DNA of 64,000 nucleotides, from the NCBI RefSeq assembly GCF_003626575.1, contig NZ_RBDY01000026.1:34190-98189 (forward strand). The letters run 5' to 3'. Shown here piece after piece: positions 17,591-26,020 of the stretch. The notes under the pieces were generated by a model. That model did no database searches, had not been told where the DNA came from, and worked only from the letters and a program-made list of their open reading frames with translations. Position 1 is the first letter of the stretch, and each line of letters starts with the position of its first letter. The position numbers and the translations under genes were made by a program. The stretch comes from Streptomyces radicis (GTDB lineage: Bacteria > Actinomycetota > Actinomycetes > Streptomycetales > Streptomycetaceae).

Positions 17591-18488
17591 CGCCTGCCGC
17601 TGTGGCTCGGCCGTGGGCGACGGCGCTGGCGCGGCTGCCGTTGCTCGGTGCGGGTGGGTGAGGGGTTTCGCGGCTGGCGCCGCGGGGGCGGCCGCGCGGT
17701 GCGACGCCCTGTTGCGGCTGTGGCTGCGGCTGGCGCCGCGGGCTTGGCCGTTGGCCGGTGTGCACGGTGCGACGCCGTGGTCGACGGCCCCGTCGGCGCG
17801 CATCGCGCGGCCCGTCCGTGGGGCGGTGTCCGGGAACGGCGTTTTCGGACCGGTCCGGCTGCCGCCTTGGGCGCGTGCCGCGCCGCGGCCCACGTGTTCC
17901 GACGGTGCGGACAGTTCGGGCACGGCCGGACCCCCGCGGCGGTAGCCGCAGTCCCACCGGCCGACCCGCACTGACCCAGGGCCGGGCCGCGTGGCACGCG
18001 CCGATGACAAGCCCACGGCCGAGCCTGCGGCGCCAGCCGCGCAACCCCTCGCCCACCCGCAGCGAGCAACGGCCGAGCCACAGCGGCAGGCGTCCCGCAC
18101 CGCCACACGCCGCGCGCGGCAGCGCGCCGCACCACACACCGGACCCATCACCGGCCAACGGCCGGGCCTGCGGCGGCAGCCGCAACCACAGCCGCAACAG
18201 GGCGTCGCACCATGCGGCCGCCCCCGCGGCGGCAGCCGCGACAACCCGCGCCAACATCCCACCCGCACCGGGCAACGGCCAGCCGGGCCGGGCCGGGAAC
18301 ACCGTTCCCCCTCACCGGCCAACGGCCGAGCCTGCGGCGGCAGCCGCGACAACCCGTGCCAACAGCGCGCCCGCACCGAGCAACGGCAGGCGCGCCAGCG
18401 CCGTCGCCCACGGCCGAGCCCGCGGCGGCAGCCGCGCAACCCCTCGCCCACCCGCAGCGAGCAACGGCCGAGCCACAGCGGCAGGCGT
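17590..18488. repeat. 899-bp mosaic of inverted and direct repeats filling a convergent intergenic gap
   Basis: No gene is credible here. The block starts on the last base of the stop of the 16766-17590 gene and ends on the stop codon of the FAD oxidase. The 25 bp at 17590-17614 are an exact inverted copy of 18464-18488 and 18069-18093. An 81-bp unit at 18013-18093 recurs at 18408-18488 with two mismatches (the last 60 bp are identical). Further related units, sharing a core such as gcggcggcagccgc, lie near 18165, 18225 and 18335. The left arm to ~17770 is their reverse complement. A transcript could fold into very long hairpins; bidirectional termination is one plausible role. Confidence 0.85.
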
Positions 18489-19855
18489 TACAGCACCTTG
18501 CCCGGGTTCAGGATGCCTCTCGGGTCGAAGACCTGGCGGATCGCGCGTTGCAGCTCCACGCCGTCCTGGCCCAGCTCGCGGGCCAGCCACTCCTTCTTGA
18601 GGACGCCCACGCCGTGTTCGCCCGTGATCGTGCCGCCGAGGTCGAGGCCGAGGGCCATGATCTCGTCGAACGACGCCCGCGCGCGGCGCGACTCGTCCTC
18701 GTCGCGGGCGTCGAAGCACACGGTCGGGTGGGTGTTGCCGTCGCCCGCGTGCGCGCACACGCCGATCGTCAGGCGGTGGCGTTCGGCGATGGCCGCCACC
18801 CCGTCGAGCAGGTCGGCGAGCCTGCTGCGCGGCACGCACACGTCGTCGATCATCGTGGTGCCCTTGACCGCCTCCAGGGCCACCAGCGCCGAGCGCCGCG
18901 CGGCGAGCAGCATCTCGGACTCGGCGTCGTCCTCGGCGGGCACCACGTCCGTGGCGCCCGCGCCCCGGCACAGCTCGGCGACCGCCGCGAGGTCGGCGGC
19001 CGGGTCCGCGGTGTCGAACGCCGCGAGCAGGAGCGCCCGCGTGCTCTCGGGAAGTCCCATGCGCGTCAGCTTGTTGACGGCGGCGATCGTCGTCGCGTCC
19101 ATCAGCTCGAGCAGCGAGGGGGTGTGGCCCTCGGCCATGATCCGGCAGACCGCGTCGCCCGCCGCGGCGGCCGAGCCGAACTCCGCGGCCAGCACCAGCT
19201 GCCGCGGCGGCGCGGGCCGCAGCGCGAGCACCGCGCCCACGACCACGCCGAGCGTTCCCTCGGAGCCGACGAACAGCCGCGTCAGGTCGTACCCGGCCAC
19301 GCCCTTGGCCGTGCGCCGACCGGTCGTCAGGAGCCGACCGTCCGCCAGCACCACGTCGAGGCCGAGGACATACTCGGCCGTCACGCCGTACTTGACGCAG
19401 CACAGGCCGCCCGAGCCCGTGCCGATGTTCCCGCCGATGGTGCACTGCTCCCAGCTCGACGGGTCGGGGGGATAGGCGAGGCCGTGGGCGGCCACCGCCT
19501 TGGACAGGTCGGCGTTGACGACGCCCGGCTCGACGACGGCGTACCGGTTGACCGGGTCGATCTCCAGGATCCGGTCCATCCGCACGAGCGAGAGCACCAC
19601 GCACCCGTCGATGGCGTTGGCGCCGCCGGACAGCCCCGTGCGCGCGCCCTGCGGGACCACGGGCACGCGCGCCTCGTGCGCGGTGCGCATGACGTGGCGC
19701 ACCTGGTCCACCGTGCGCGGCAGCACGACGGCCGCGGGGGCGCCAGCGGGGCAGAAGCTGGCCATGTCGTGGGCGTAGGACGCGGTGACATCGCTGTCGG
19801 TCAGGACCGCCTCGGCGGGCAGCCCCTCGCGCAGCCGTGCGACAAGAGTGTCCAT
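18488..19855 (-). CDS. FAD-linked oxidase (glycolate oxidase GlcD / D-lactate dehydrogenase type)
   Basis: A 455-residue flavoprotein of the FAD_binding_4/FAD-oxidase C family. Visible are the PP-loop VPVVPQGARTGLSGGA (~63), CTIGGNIGTGSGG (~138), the C-terminal HAGDGNTHP metal/substrate motif and GEHGVGVLKKEW near the end. The start is the ATG at 19855, where homology begins. It oxidises 2-hydroxy acids such as glycolate or lactate; the exact substrate cannot be read from the sequence. The stop (TAA) abuts the mosaic repeat block. It is divergent from the methyltransferase gene. Confidence 0.9.
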   Translation of the reverse strand: MDTLVARLREGLPAEAVLTDSDVTASYAHDMASFCPAGAPAAVVLPRTVDQVRHVMRTAHEARVPVVPQGARTGLSGGANAIDGCVVLSLVRMDRILEIDPVNRYAVVEPGVVNADLSKAVAAHGLAYPPDPSSWEQCTIGGNIGTGSGGLCCVKYGVTAEYVLGLDVVLADGRLLTTGRRTAKGVAGYDLTRLFVGSEGTLGVVVGAVLALRPAPPRQLVLAAEFGSAAAAGDAVCRIMAEGHTPSLLELMDATTIAAVNKLTRMGLPESTRALLLAAFDTADPAADLAAVAELCRGAGATDVVPAEDDAESEMLLAARRSALVALEAVKGTTMIDDVCVPRSRLADLLDGVAAIAERHRLTIGVCAHAGDGNTHPTVCFDARDEDESRRARASFDEIMALGLDLGGTITGEHGVGVLKKEWLARELGQDGVELQRAIRQVFDPRGILNPGKVL

Positions 19856-19928
19856 AGCGGAAGTTTCGCATCGCCGTGCGGAAAATCCCATGGTCGGGAC
19901 GGTGGCCATTGTGCGAGGCTGCCGTGCG

Positions 19929-20690
19929 ATGGAACGTTACGACCGCCACCTCATCACCCATTCCGAGCATCCCATCGCCGCCCCGCTCAGCGGTGACGCG
20001 TTCCGCGCCGTGCTCGCCGTGGCCATGCAACGCCCTTCGGGCGGTGGGAGGTTGTTCGACCTGGGGTGCGGTCAGGCCCAGTGGCTGCTCACCGCGCTCA
20101 CCGGCTGGAGCCGCGCCACCGGCGTGGGCGTCGACATCTCGGAGCCCTGCCTCGACCGGGCGGCGGCGCAGGCGCGGCGCCTCGGGGTCGCCGACCGGCT
20201 CGAGCTGCACGAGGCCGACGCCGCGCGGTTCGCCGCCATCACCCCGCCCGGGACGTTCGACGTGGTGCTGTGTGTCGGCTCGACGCACGCGTTCGGCGGG
20301 CTGCTGCCCGCGCTCGCGGCCGCGCGCCGCCTGCTCGCGCCCGGCGGGTGCGTCGTGGTCGGCGAGGGGTTCTGGGAGCGCGAGCCGGGGCCCGCCGCGC
20401 TCCGGGCGCTCGACGCGCGCCCCGACGATCACGCCGATCTCGGCGGCACCGTCGACCGCGTCGTCGCCGACGGCTGGCTGCCGGTCAACGGGCACACCTC
20501 GACGCTCGACGAGTGGGACGAGTACGAGTGGTGCTGGACCGGATCGCTCTCCCGCTGGGCGCTCGACCACCCCGACCACCCCGACGCGGCCGAGGCCCGC
20601 GCGACCGCCGACGCGCACCGCACCGGCTGGCTGCACGGCTACCGCGGCACGCTCGGCTTTGTCACCCTGGTGCTGCGCGACGCGGCGTGA
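19929..20690 (+). CDS. SAM-dependent methyltransferase
   Basis: A 253-residue class I methyltransferase. Motif I is FDLGCGQAQWL (~44), the acidic post-I residue is in GVGVDISEPCLD, and motif II/III lies in FDVVLCVGSTHAFGG and LAPGGCVVVGEGFWE. The C-terminal part is rich in Trp, Asp and His (DEWDEYEWCWTGSL). No substrate-specific motif is recognised. It starts at the ATG at 19929; a longer frame upstream overlaps the divergent promoter region and is not favoured. Confidence 0.85.
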   Translation: MERYDRHLITHSEHPIAAPLSGDAFRAVLAVAMQRPSGGGRLFDLGCGQAQWLLTALTGWSRATGVGVDISEPCLDRAAAQARRLGVADRLELHEADAARFAAITPPGTFDVVLCVGSTHAFGGLLPALAAARRLLAPGGCVVVGEGFWEREPGPAALRALDARPDDHADLGGTVDRVVADGWLPVNGHTSTLDEWDEYEWCWTGSLSRWALDHPDHPDAAEARATADAHRTGWLHGYRGTLGFVTLVLRDAA

Positions 20691-20755
20691 GGTGTTCACC
20701 CGGGGGCTCGCCGCCGTTCACCGGGCGGGCGCGGGGACGGGCCACGATCCGGCGC

Positions 20756-22348
20756 ATGAAATACCGAAGAAGCGCACTGCTCGGCACCGCCGTGCTGCTC
20801 GGCGCCACCGCACTCGCGCCCGCCGCGGCGCAGGAAGCGCGGGACGCGCGCGACGCGCGGCACGGGCGCCCCGGCGGCGCGTTGGAGCTGACCCTGCTCG
20901 GCCGGTACGAGTCCGGGTCCTTCGACGAGGCCGCGGCCGAGATCACGGCGTTCGACCCGGCCACCGCACGGGTGTTCACGGTCAACGCCGAACGCGGCAC
21001 CGTCGACGTGCTGGACATCGCCGACCCGGCGAACCCCGTCAAGGTGGCCGAGCTTGCCACCCCAGGGGCCAATAGCGTCGCCGTGCACGACGGGCTCGTC
21101 GCCGTCGCCCAGCAGGCGAGCGACAAGACGCGGCCCGGCACCGTGTCGTTCTTCCGCGCCGACGACGGCGCCCCTGTCGACTCGGTCACCGTGGGCGCGC
21201 TGCCCGACGCCCTCACGTTCACCCCCGACGGCAGCCGCGTCGTCGTCGCCAACGAGGGCGAGCCCGCCTCCTACTGCGAGGAGGACGGCTACGACCCTGA
21301 GGGCTCGGTGAGCGTCATCACGCTGCACGAGGGCCGCGTCGAGGGCGTCCGCACCGCCGACTTCCGCGCCTGGAACGGCTCGGAGGACCGGCTGCGCCGC
21401 GACGGCGTGCGTATCTACGGGCCCGGCGCCTCGGCCGCGCAGGACCTTGAGCCCGAGTACCCGACGGTCTCGCCCGACGGGCGCCTCGCCTATGTGACGC
21501 TCCAGGAGAACAACGCGATCGCCGTGGTGAACCTCGCCCAGGCGCGCGTCACACGCATCGAGCCGCTCGGCACCAAGGACCACTCCCGCCGCGGCAACGG
21601 CCTCGACCCGTCCGACGAGGACGGCGGCACCCACATCGGCCGCTGGCCGGTGCGCGGCCTCTACCAGCCCGACGGCATCGCGGCGTTCTCCCGTGGCGAC
21701 TACCTGATCACGGCCAACGAGGGCGACGCCCGCGACTGGGACTGCTACGCGGAGGAGGTGCGCGTGGCGGACGTGGAGCTGTCGCCCCGCGCATTCCGCG
21801 ACGCCGATGAGCTGCAACGCCCCGAGGCGCTCGGCCGCCTGACCATCACCGAGACGTCGCCGCGCGACCGGCAGGGGCGCTACACCGAGCTGCACGCGCT
21901 CGGCGGGCGCTCGCTCTCGGTGCTCGACACGCGCGGCCGGGTGGTGTGGGACTCGGGCGACGAGCTCGAACGCCTGATCGCCGAGCGCTTCCCCGACGAC
22001 TTCAACACCGACAACACGGAGAACGCCCCCGACTCCCGCAGCGACAACAAGGGCCCCGAGCCCGAGGGCGTCACGGTGGGCCGGGTCGCGGGCACGGAGT
22101 ACGCGTTCGCCGGTCTCGAACGCGTCGGCGGCGTCGTGGTCCACGACCTGTCGAACCCGCGCCACCCCGAGCTCGCGGGCTATGTCAACTCCCGTGACTT
22201 CGCGGGCGACCCCGAGGCGGGCACGGCGGGCGACCTCGGCCCCGAGGGCCTGACGTTCATCCGCGCCCAGGACAGCCCGACGGACAAGCCCCTGCTGGTC
22301 GTCGGCTTCGAGACGAGCGGCACGACGGCGATCTACGAGATCGCCTGA
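20756..22348 (+). CDS. Secreted choice-of-anchor I / esterase-like beta-propeller protein
   Basis: A 530-residue exported protein with signal peptide RRSALLGTAVLLGATALAPAAAQ. The mature part is a repeated beta-propeller-like sequence (VDVLDIADPANPVKVAEL, LPDALTFTPDGSRVVVANEGEP, EYPTVSPDGRLAYVTLQENNAIAVV, DYLITANEGDARDW). A late segment NKGPEPEGVTVGRVAGTEYAF is typical of choice-of-anchor I family proteins, often annotated as alkaline-phosphatase-like. The catalytic function is not established. It is convergent with sdhB and separated from it by a hairpin. Confidence 0.8.
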   Translation: MKYRRSALLGTAVLLGATALAPAAAQEARDARDARHGRPGGALELTLLGRYESGSFDEAAAEITAFDPATARVFTVNAERGTVDVLDIADPANPVKVAELATPGANSVAVHDGLVAVAQQASDKTRPGTVSFFRADDGAPVDSVTVGALPDALTFTPDGSRVVVANEGEPASYCEEDGYDPEGSVSVITLHEGRVEGVRTADFRAWNGSEDRLRRDGVRIYGPGASAAQDLEPEYPTVSPDGRLAYVTLQENNAIAVVNLAQARVTRIEPLGTKDHSRRGNGLDPSDEDGGTHIGRWPVRGLYQPDGIAAFSRGDYLITANEGDARDWDCYAEEVRVADVELSPRAFRDADELQRPEALGRLTITETSPRDRQGRYTELHALGGRSLSVLDTRGRVVWDSGDELERLIAERFPDDFNTDNTENAPDSRSDNKGPEPEGVTVGRVAGTEYAFAGLERVGGVVVHDLSNPRHPELAGYVNSRDFAGDPEAGTAGDLGPEGLTFIRAQDSPTDKPLLVVGFETSGTTAIYEIA

Positions 22349-22356
22349 AGCCATCG

Positions 22357-22400
22357 CGACGACGCGCCCACACCCCATCCGAGACACGGGCACGTCGTCG
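22357..22400. terminator. Bidirectional hairpin between convergent genes
   Basis: cgacgacg-c-gccc (22357-22369) pairs with gggc-a-cgtcgtcg (22388-22400), one mismatch in 13, with an 18-nt loop. It sits in the 61-bp gap between the propeller protein and sdhB and can serve both. Confidence 0.75.
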
Positions 22401-22409
22401 GGGCCGGTG

Positions 22410-23186
22410 TCAGAACCTGCGGGTGATCAGGGCCTGTTTGACCTCTTGGATCGCCTTCGTCACCTCGATGCCGCGCGGGCAGGCGTCCGTGCAGTTGAAG
22501 ATCGTGCGGCAACGCCACACGCCGTCGCGGTCGTTGAGGATCTCCAGGCGCTGCTCCGCGCCCTCGTCGCGCGAGTCGAAGATGAAGCGGTGGGCGTTGA
22601 CGATCGCCGCCGGGCCGAAGTACTGGCCGTCGTTCCAGAAGACCGGGCACGCGCCCGTGCACGCCGCGCACAGGATGCACTTGGTCGTGTCGTCGAAGCG
22701 CTCCCGCTGCTCCGCCGACTGGCGGTGCTCGCGCGAGGGCTGGTTGCCCGTCGTGATCAGGAACGGCATCACGTCGCGGTACGCCTGGAAGAACGGCTCC
22801 ATGTCGACGATCAGGTCCTTCTGGACCGTCATGCCCTTGAGCGGCTCGATCACCACGGGCTTGGCCTTGGGGCCGCCGTCGAGGTCGGCGATGTCCTTGA
22901 TGAGCGTCTTGCAGGCCAGCCGGTTCTTGCCGTTGATCCGCATCGCGTCCGAGCCGCAGATGCCGTGGGCGCAGGAGCGGCGGAACGTCAGGGTGCCGTC
23001 CTCCTCCCACTTGATCTGGTGGAGGGCGTCGAGCACCCGCTCCTTGGGGTCGATGTCCAGCGTGAAGTCCTGCCAGAACGCGTGCTCGGAGGACTCGGGG
23101 TTGAACCGCCGGATCCGGAACGTGACCCGCGCGAGGTGGGCCGAGTCGGCCATGCCCCCGGTCGGGGTCTCGGTGACCGTTGCCAT
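22410..23186 (-). CDS. sdhB: Succinate dehydrogenase iron-sulfur subunit
   Basis: The 258-residue electron-transfer subunit of complex II. The [2Fe-2S] cluster ligands lie in RRSCAHGICGSDAMRING. The [4Fe-4S] and [3Fe-4S] ligands lie in CILCAACTGACPVFW and in CRTIFNCTDACPRGI. Its ATG overlaps the sdhA stop as TGATG, so translation is coupled and stoichiometric. It is the last gene of sdhCDAB on the minus strand and is followed by a hairpin terminator. Confidence 0.97.
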   Translation of the reverse strand: MATVTETPTGGMADSAHLARVTFRIRRFNPESSEHAFWQDFTLDIDPKERVLDALHQIKWEEDGTLTFRRSCAHGICGSDAMRINGKNRLACKTLIKDIADLDGGPKAKPVVIEPLKGMTVQKDLIVDMEPFFQAYRDVMPFLITTGNQPSREHRQSAEQRERFDDTTKCILCAACTGACPVFWNDGQYFGPAAIVNAHRFIFDSRDEGAEQRLEILNDRDGVWRCRTIFNCTDACPRGIEVTKAIQEVKQALITRRF

Positions 23187-24940
23187 CAGTACGTACGCTC
23201 CTGCGGCTGGTAGCGGGTCTGGACGACCGGCTTGTAGTCGAGCCTGATCGTCTCGTTTCCTTGGGAGTCCACTTCGCGATAGGCCATGGTGTGCCGCATG
23301 AAGTTGACGTCGTCGCGGTGCGGGTGGTCCTCGCGGTAGTGGCCGCCGCGCGACTCCTTGCGGGCCAGCGCCGAGACGACGAGCACCTCGGCGAGGTCGA
23401 GGAGGTTCCCCAGCTCCAGGGCCTCGAGCAGATCGGTGTTGAAGCGCCTGCCCTTGTCCTGCACCGAGACGTTCCGGTACCGCTTGCGCAGCGCCGTGAT
23501 GTCCTCGAGCGCCTCCTTGAGCGTCTGCTCGGTGCGGAAGACCATGGCGTTCCTGTCCATCGTCTCCTGCAACGCGCGGCGGATCACGGTCACCCGCTCG
23601 TTGCCCGTCGCGCCGCGCATGCGCGTCACCTCGTCGGCGACGAAGCGCGCCGGGTCCTCCGGCAGCTCCACCAGGTCGGCGTCCGCGGCGTACTCGGCGG
23701 CGGCGATCCCGGCGCGGCGGCCGAAGACGTTGATGTCGAGCAGGGAGTTGGTGCCGAGGCGGTTGGCGCCGTGCACGGAGACGCAGGCCACCTCGCCCGC
23801 GGCGTAGAGCCCGGGGACCACGTCGGTGTTGGTGGAGAGCACCTCGCCGCGGACGTTGGTCGGGATGCCGCCCATCGCGTAGTGCGCGGTCGGCTGGATC
23901 GGGATCGGGTCGGTGTACGGCTCGATGCCGAGGTAGGTGCGCGCGAACTCGGTGATGTCGGGCAGCTTGGCGTCGAGCTGCTCGGGCGGCAGGTGCGTGA
24001 GGTCGAGGTGCACATGGTCGCCGTCGGGGCCGCAGCCGCGGCCCTCGCGGATCTCGGTGTAGATCGAGCGCGAGACGACGTCGCGCGACGCGAGGTCCTT
24101 CATGACGGGCGCGTACTTCTCCATGAAGCGCTCGCCGTCCTTGTTGCGCAGGATGCCGCCCTCGCCCCGCGCGCCCTCGGTCAGCAGGATGCCCATCTTC
24201 CAGATGCCGGTCGGGTGGAACTGGAAGAACTCCATGTCCTCCAGCGGCAGTCCGCGCCTGAACGCCGCCGCCTGCCCGTCGCCCGTGAGCGTGTGGGCGT
24301 TGGAGGTCACCTTGTAGAACTTGCCGTTGCCGCCCGAGGCGAACACGACCGCCTTGGCACGGAAGACGTGCAGCTCGCCCGTGGCCAGCTCGTACGCCAC
24401 CACGCCCGCCGTGCGGCGCACGCCGTCGACGGTGGTGAGCAGCAGGTCGAGGACGTAGAACTCGTTGAAGAACTCGACGCCCTCCTTCACGCAGTTCTGG
24501 TAGAGCGTCTGGAGGATCATGTGCCCGGTGCGGTCGGCCGCGTAGCACGAGCGGCGCACGGGGGCCTCGCCGTGGTTGCGGCTGTGGCCGCCGAAGCGGC
24601 GCTGGTCGATCAGCCCGTCAGGGGTGCGGTTGAACGGCAGGCCCATCCGCTCCAGGTCGAGGACGGAGTCGATGGCCTCCTTGGCCAGGATCTCCGCGGC
24701 GTCCTGGTCCACCAGGTAGTCGCCGCCCTTGACCGTGTCGAACGTGTGCCACTCCCAGTTGTCGTCCTCGACGTTCGCCAGGGCCGCGGCCATCCCGCCC
24801 TGCGCGGCGCCCGTGTGCGAACGCGTCGGGTACAGCTTCGTCAGCACGGCGGTGCGGCTGCGCTGGGTGGCCTCGATGGCCGCCCGCATCCCGGCGCCGC
24901 CCGCGCCGACGATGACGGTGTCGTACGTGTGGATCTGCAT
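23186..24940 (-). CDS. sdhA: Succinate dehydrogenase flavoprotein subunit
   Basis: The 584-residue catalytic subunit with covalent FAD. The dinucleotide fold is VIVGAGGAGMRAAIEA. The flavinylated His is in TRSHTGAAQGG, catalytic residues are in the FHPTGI and EGARGEGG regions, and PTAHYAMGGIPTN is the usual signature. Start: ATG at 24940 (MQIHTYD), with an in-frame ATG four codons upstream as the alternative. It sits between sdhD (36-bp gap) and sdhB (1-bp overlap). Confidence 0.97.
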   Translation of the reverse strand: MQIHTYDTVIVGAGGAGMRAAIEATQRSRTAVLTKLYPTRSHTGAAQGGMAAALANVEDDNWEWHTFDTVKGGDYLVDQDAAEILAKEAIDSVLDLERMGLPFNRTPDGLIDQRRFGGHSRNHGEAPVRRSCYAADRTGHMILQTLYQNCVKEGVEFFNEFYVLDLLLTTVDGVRRTAGVVAYELATGELHVFRAKAVVFASGGNGKFYKVTSNAHTLTGDGQAAAFRRGLPLEDMEFFQFHPTGIWKMGILLTEGARGEGGILRNKDGERFMEKYAPVMKDLASRDVVSRSIYTEIREGRGCGPDGDHVHLDLTHLPPEQLDAKLPDITEFARTYLGIEPYTDPIPIQPTAHYAMGGIPTNVRGEVLSTNTDVVPGLYAAGEVACVSVHGANRLGTNSLLDINVFGRRAGIAAAEYAADADLVELPEDPARFVADEVTRMRGATGNERVTVIRRALQETMDRNAMVFRTEQTLKEALEDITALRKRYRNVSVQDKGRRFNTDLLEALELGNLLDLAEVLVVSALARKESRGGHYREDHPHRDDVNFMRHTMAYREVDSQGNETIRLDYKPVVQTRYQPQERTY

Positions 24941-24976
24941 CGCTCTCGTCACACTCTCGCGTCGAACCCCGGCGGT

Positions 24977-25459
24977 TCAGCTGATGTTCGGGTCGAAGGT
25001 GAAGATCACCAGGGTGCCCAGCAGCACGGTGAAGACCGTGGCCACATAGAGCAGCATCTTCAGCCAGAAGCGCGTGGTGTCGCGCTGGGCGTAGTCGTTG
25101 ATGATCGTGCGCAGCCCGTTGCCGCCGTGCAGCATCGCGAGCCACAGCATCAGCAGGTCCCAGACCTGCCAGAACGGCGAGGCCCAGCGGCCCGCGACGA
25201 ACGCGAAGCTCACCTTGCTGACGCCGCCGTCGAGGACGAGCTGGATCACCAGGTGGGTGATCACCAGGACGACCAGGAGCACCCCCGACACCCGCATGAA
25301 CAGCCAGCCGTACAGCTCGAAGTTGGTCCTGGTGGTGCGGGGCGTGCGGTGCGTGCGGGCGCGCGGGGGCTCGATGACGGGCGCGGGGTTGTCGGGGCCG
25401 TAGCGCCTGCCGCCCTCGTCGCCCTTGGCGACCTCACTGATCTCGATGGCCATGGTCAT
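24977..25459 (-). CDS. sdhD: Succinate dehydrogenase membrane anchor subunit
   Basis: A 160-residue anchor with three membrane helices (FMRVSGVLLVVLVITHLVI, WDLLMLWLAMLHGGNGLRTI, MLLYVATVFTVLLGTLVIF). The heme/quinone-relevant His residues are in VITHLV and LHGGNG. The N-terminal ~45 residues are charged and Pro/Arg-rich, a feature of actinobacterial SdhD. Its ATG overlaps the sdhC stop as TGATG; an ATG two codons later is an alternative. Confidence 0.92.
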   Translation of the reverse strand: MTMAIEISEVAKGDEGGRRYGPDNPAPVIEPPRARTHRTPRTTRTNFELYGWLFMRVSGVLLVVLVITHLVIQLVLDGGVSKVSFAFVAGRWASPFWQVWDLLMLWLAMLHGGNGLRTIINDYAQRDTTRFWLKMLLYVATVFTVLLGTLVIFTFDPNIS

Positions 25460-25839
25460 CAGCTCCCGAACAGCTCACGGAACGCGTGCCCGAGCACCGG
25501 ATAGGCGGCGCCCGCCATCAGCGCGACCCAGACACCCACGACGGTCCACAACATGTGCCGCTGGTAGCGGGCGCCGTTGGCCCAGAAGTCCACGGCGACG
25601 ACGCGCAGGCCGTTGAGCGCGTGGAACAGCACGGCGGCCACCAGGCCGTACTCCATCACGGCCACGACGGGCGTCTTGTAGACCTCGATCGTCTTGTCGT
25701 ACGCCTCGGGCGAGACGCGGACGAGGGAGGTGTCGAGCACGTGGACGAACAGGAAGAAGAAGATGAGGACACCGGTGACGCGGTGCGCCACCCATGACCA
25801 CATGCCTTCCCGGCCGCGGTACAACGTTCCTGCCGGCAC
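25459..25839 (-). CDS. sdhC: Succinate dehydrogenase cytochrome b556 subunit
   Basis: A 126-residue cytochrome subunit. GTG at 25839 with AAGGG upstream was chosen because the conserved N-terminus (PAGTLYRGREGMWSWVAHR) begins there. The conserved SxxHRxTG-like region is WSWVAHRVTG, and heme His candidates are in FFLFVHVLD and LFHALNGLR. Three membrane helices are clear. It is the first gene of the sdhCDAB operon; the ~180 bp to the divergent GH20 gene holds the promoters. Confidence 0.95.
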   Translation of the reverse strand: MPAGTLYRGREGMWSWVAHRVTGVLIFFFLFVHVLDTSLVRVSPEAYDKTIEVYKTPVVAVMEYGLVAAVLFHALNGLRVVAVDFWANGARYQRHMLWTVVGVWVALMAGAAYPVLGHAFRELFGS

Positions 25840-25985
25840 GGAAGAACCCTTCACGAGCTGCGTACGGGGCCTGCGGCCCGGCCGGATACCGTTCACCGGC
25901 CGCGGGTCATGGTAGCCGCGCGGCGGCCCTGGCTCGGCCGCGGGGAGGCCGCTTCGATCATGGAGCCGCGGCGTTCGGCGTCGGG

Positions 25986-26013
25986 TTGCCGACTCTTGGC
26001 CAACGGTTAACGT
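25986..26013 (+). promoter_or_regulatory. Predicted leaderless promoter for the GH20 gene
   Basis: TTGCCG (25986-25991), 16-bp spacer, TAACGT (26008-26013), followed seven bases later by the ATG at 26021. No RBS separates them, so the mRNA is probably leaderless. This is prediction from consensus only. Confidence 0.5.
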
Positions 26014-26020
26014 CGAACGT

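Noticed and set aside
17613..18302. Several open frames in both strands within the repeat mosaic
   Set aside because: They encode only repetitive Arg/Gly/Ala-rich sequence created by the repeats; no RBS or homology.
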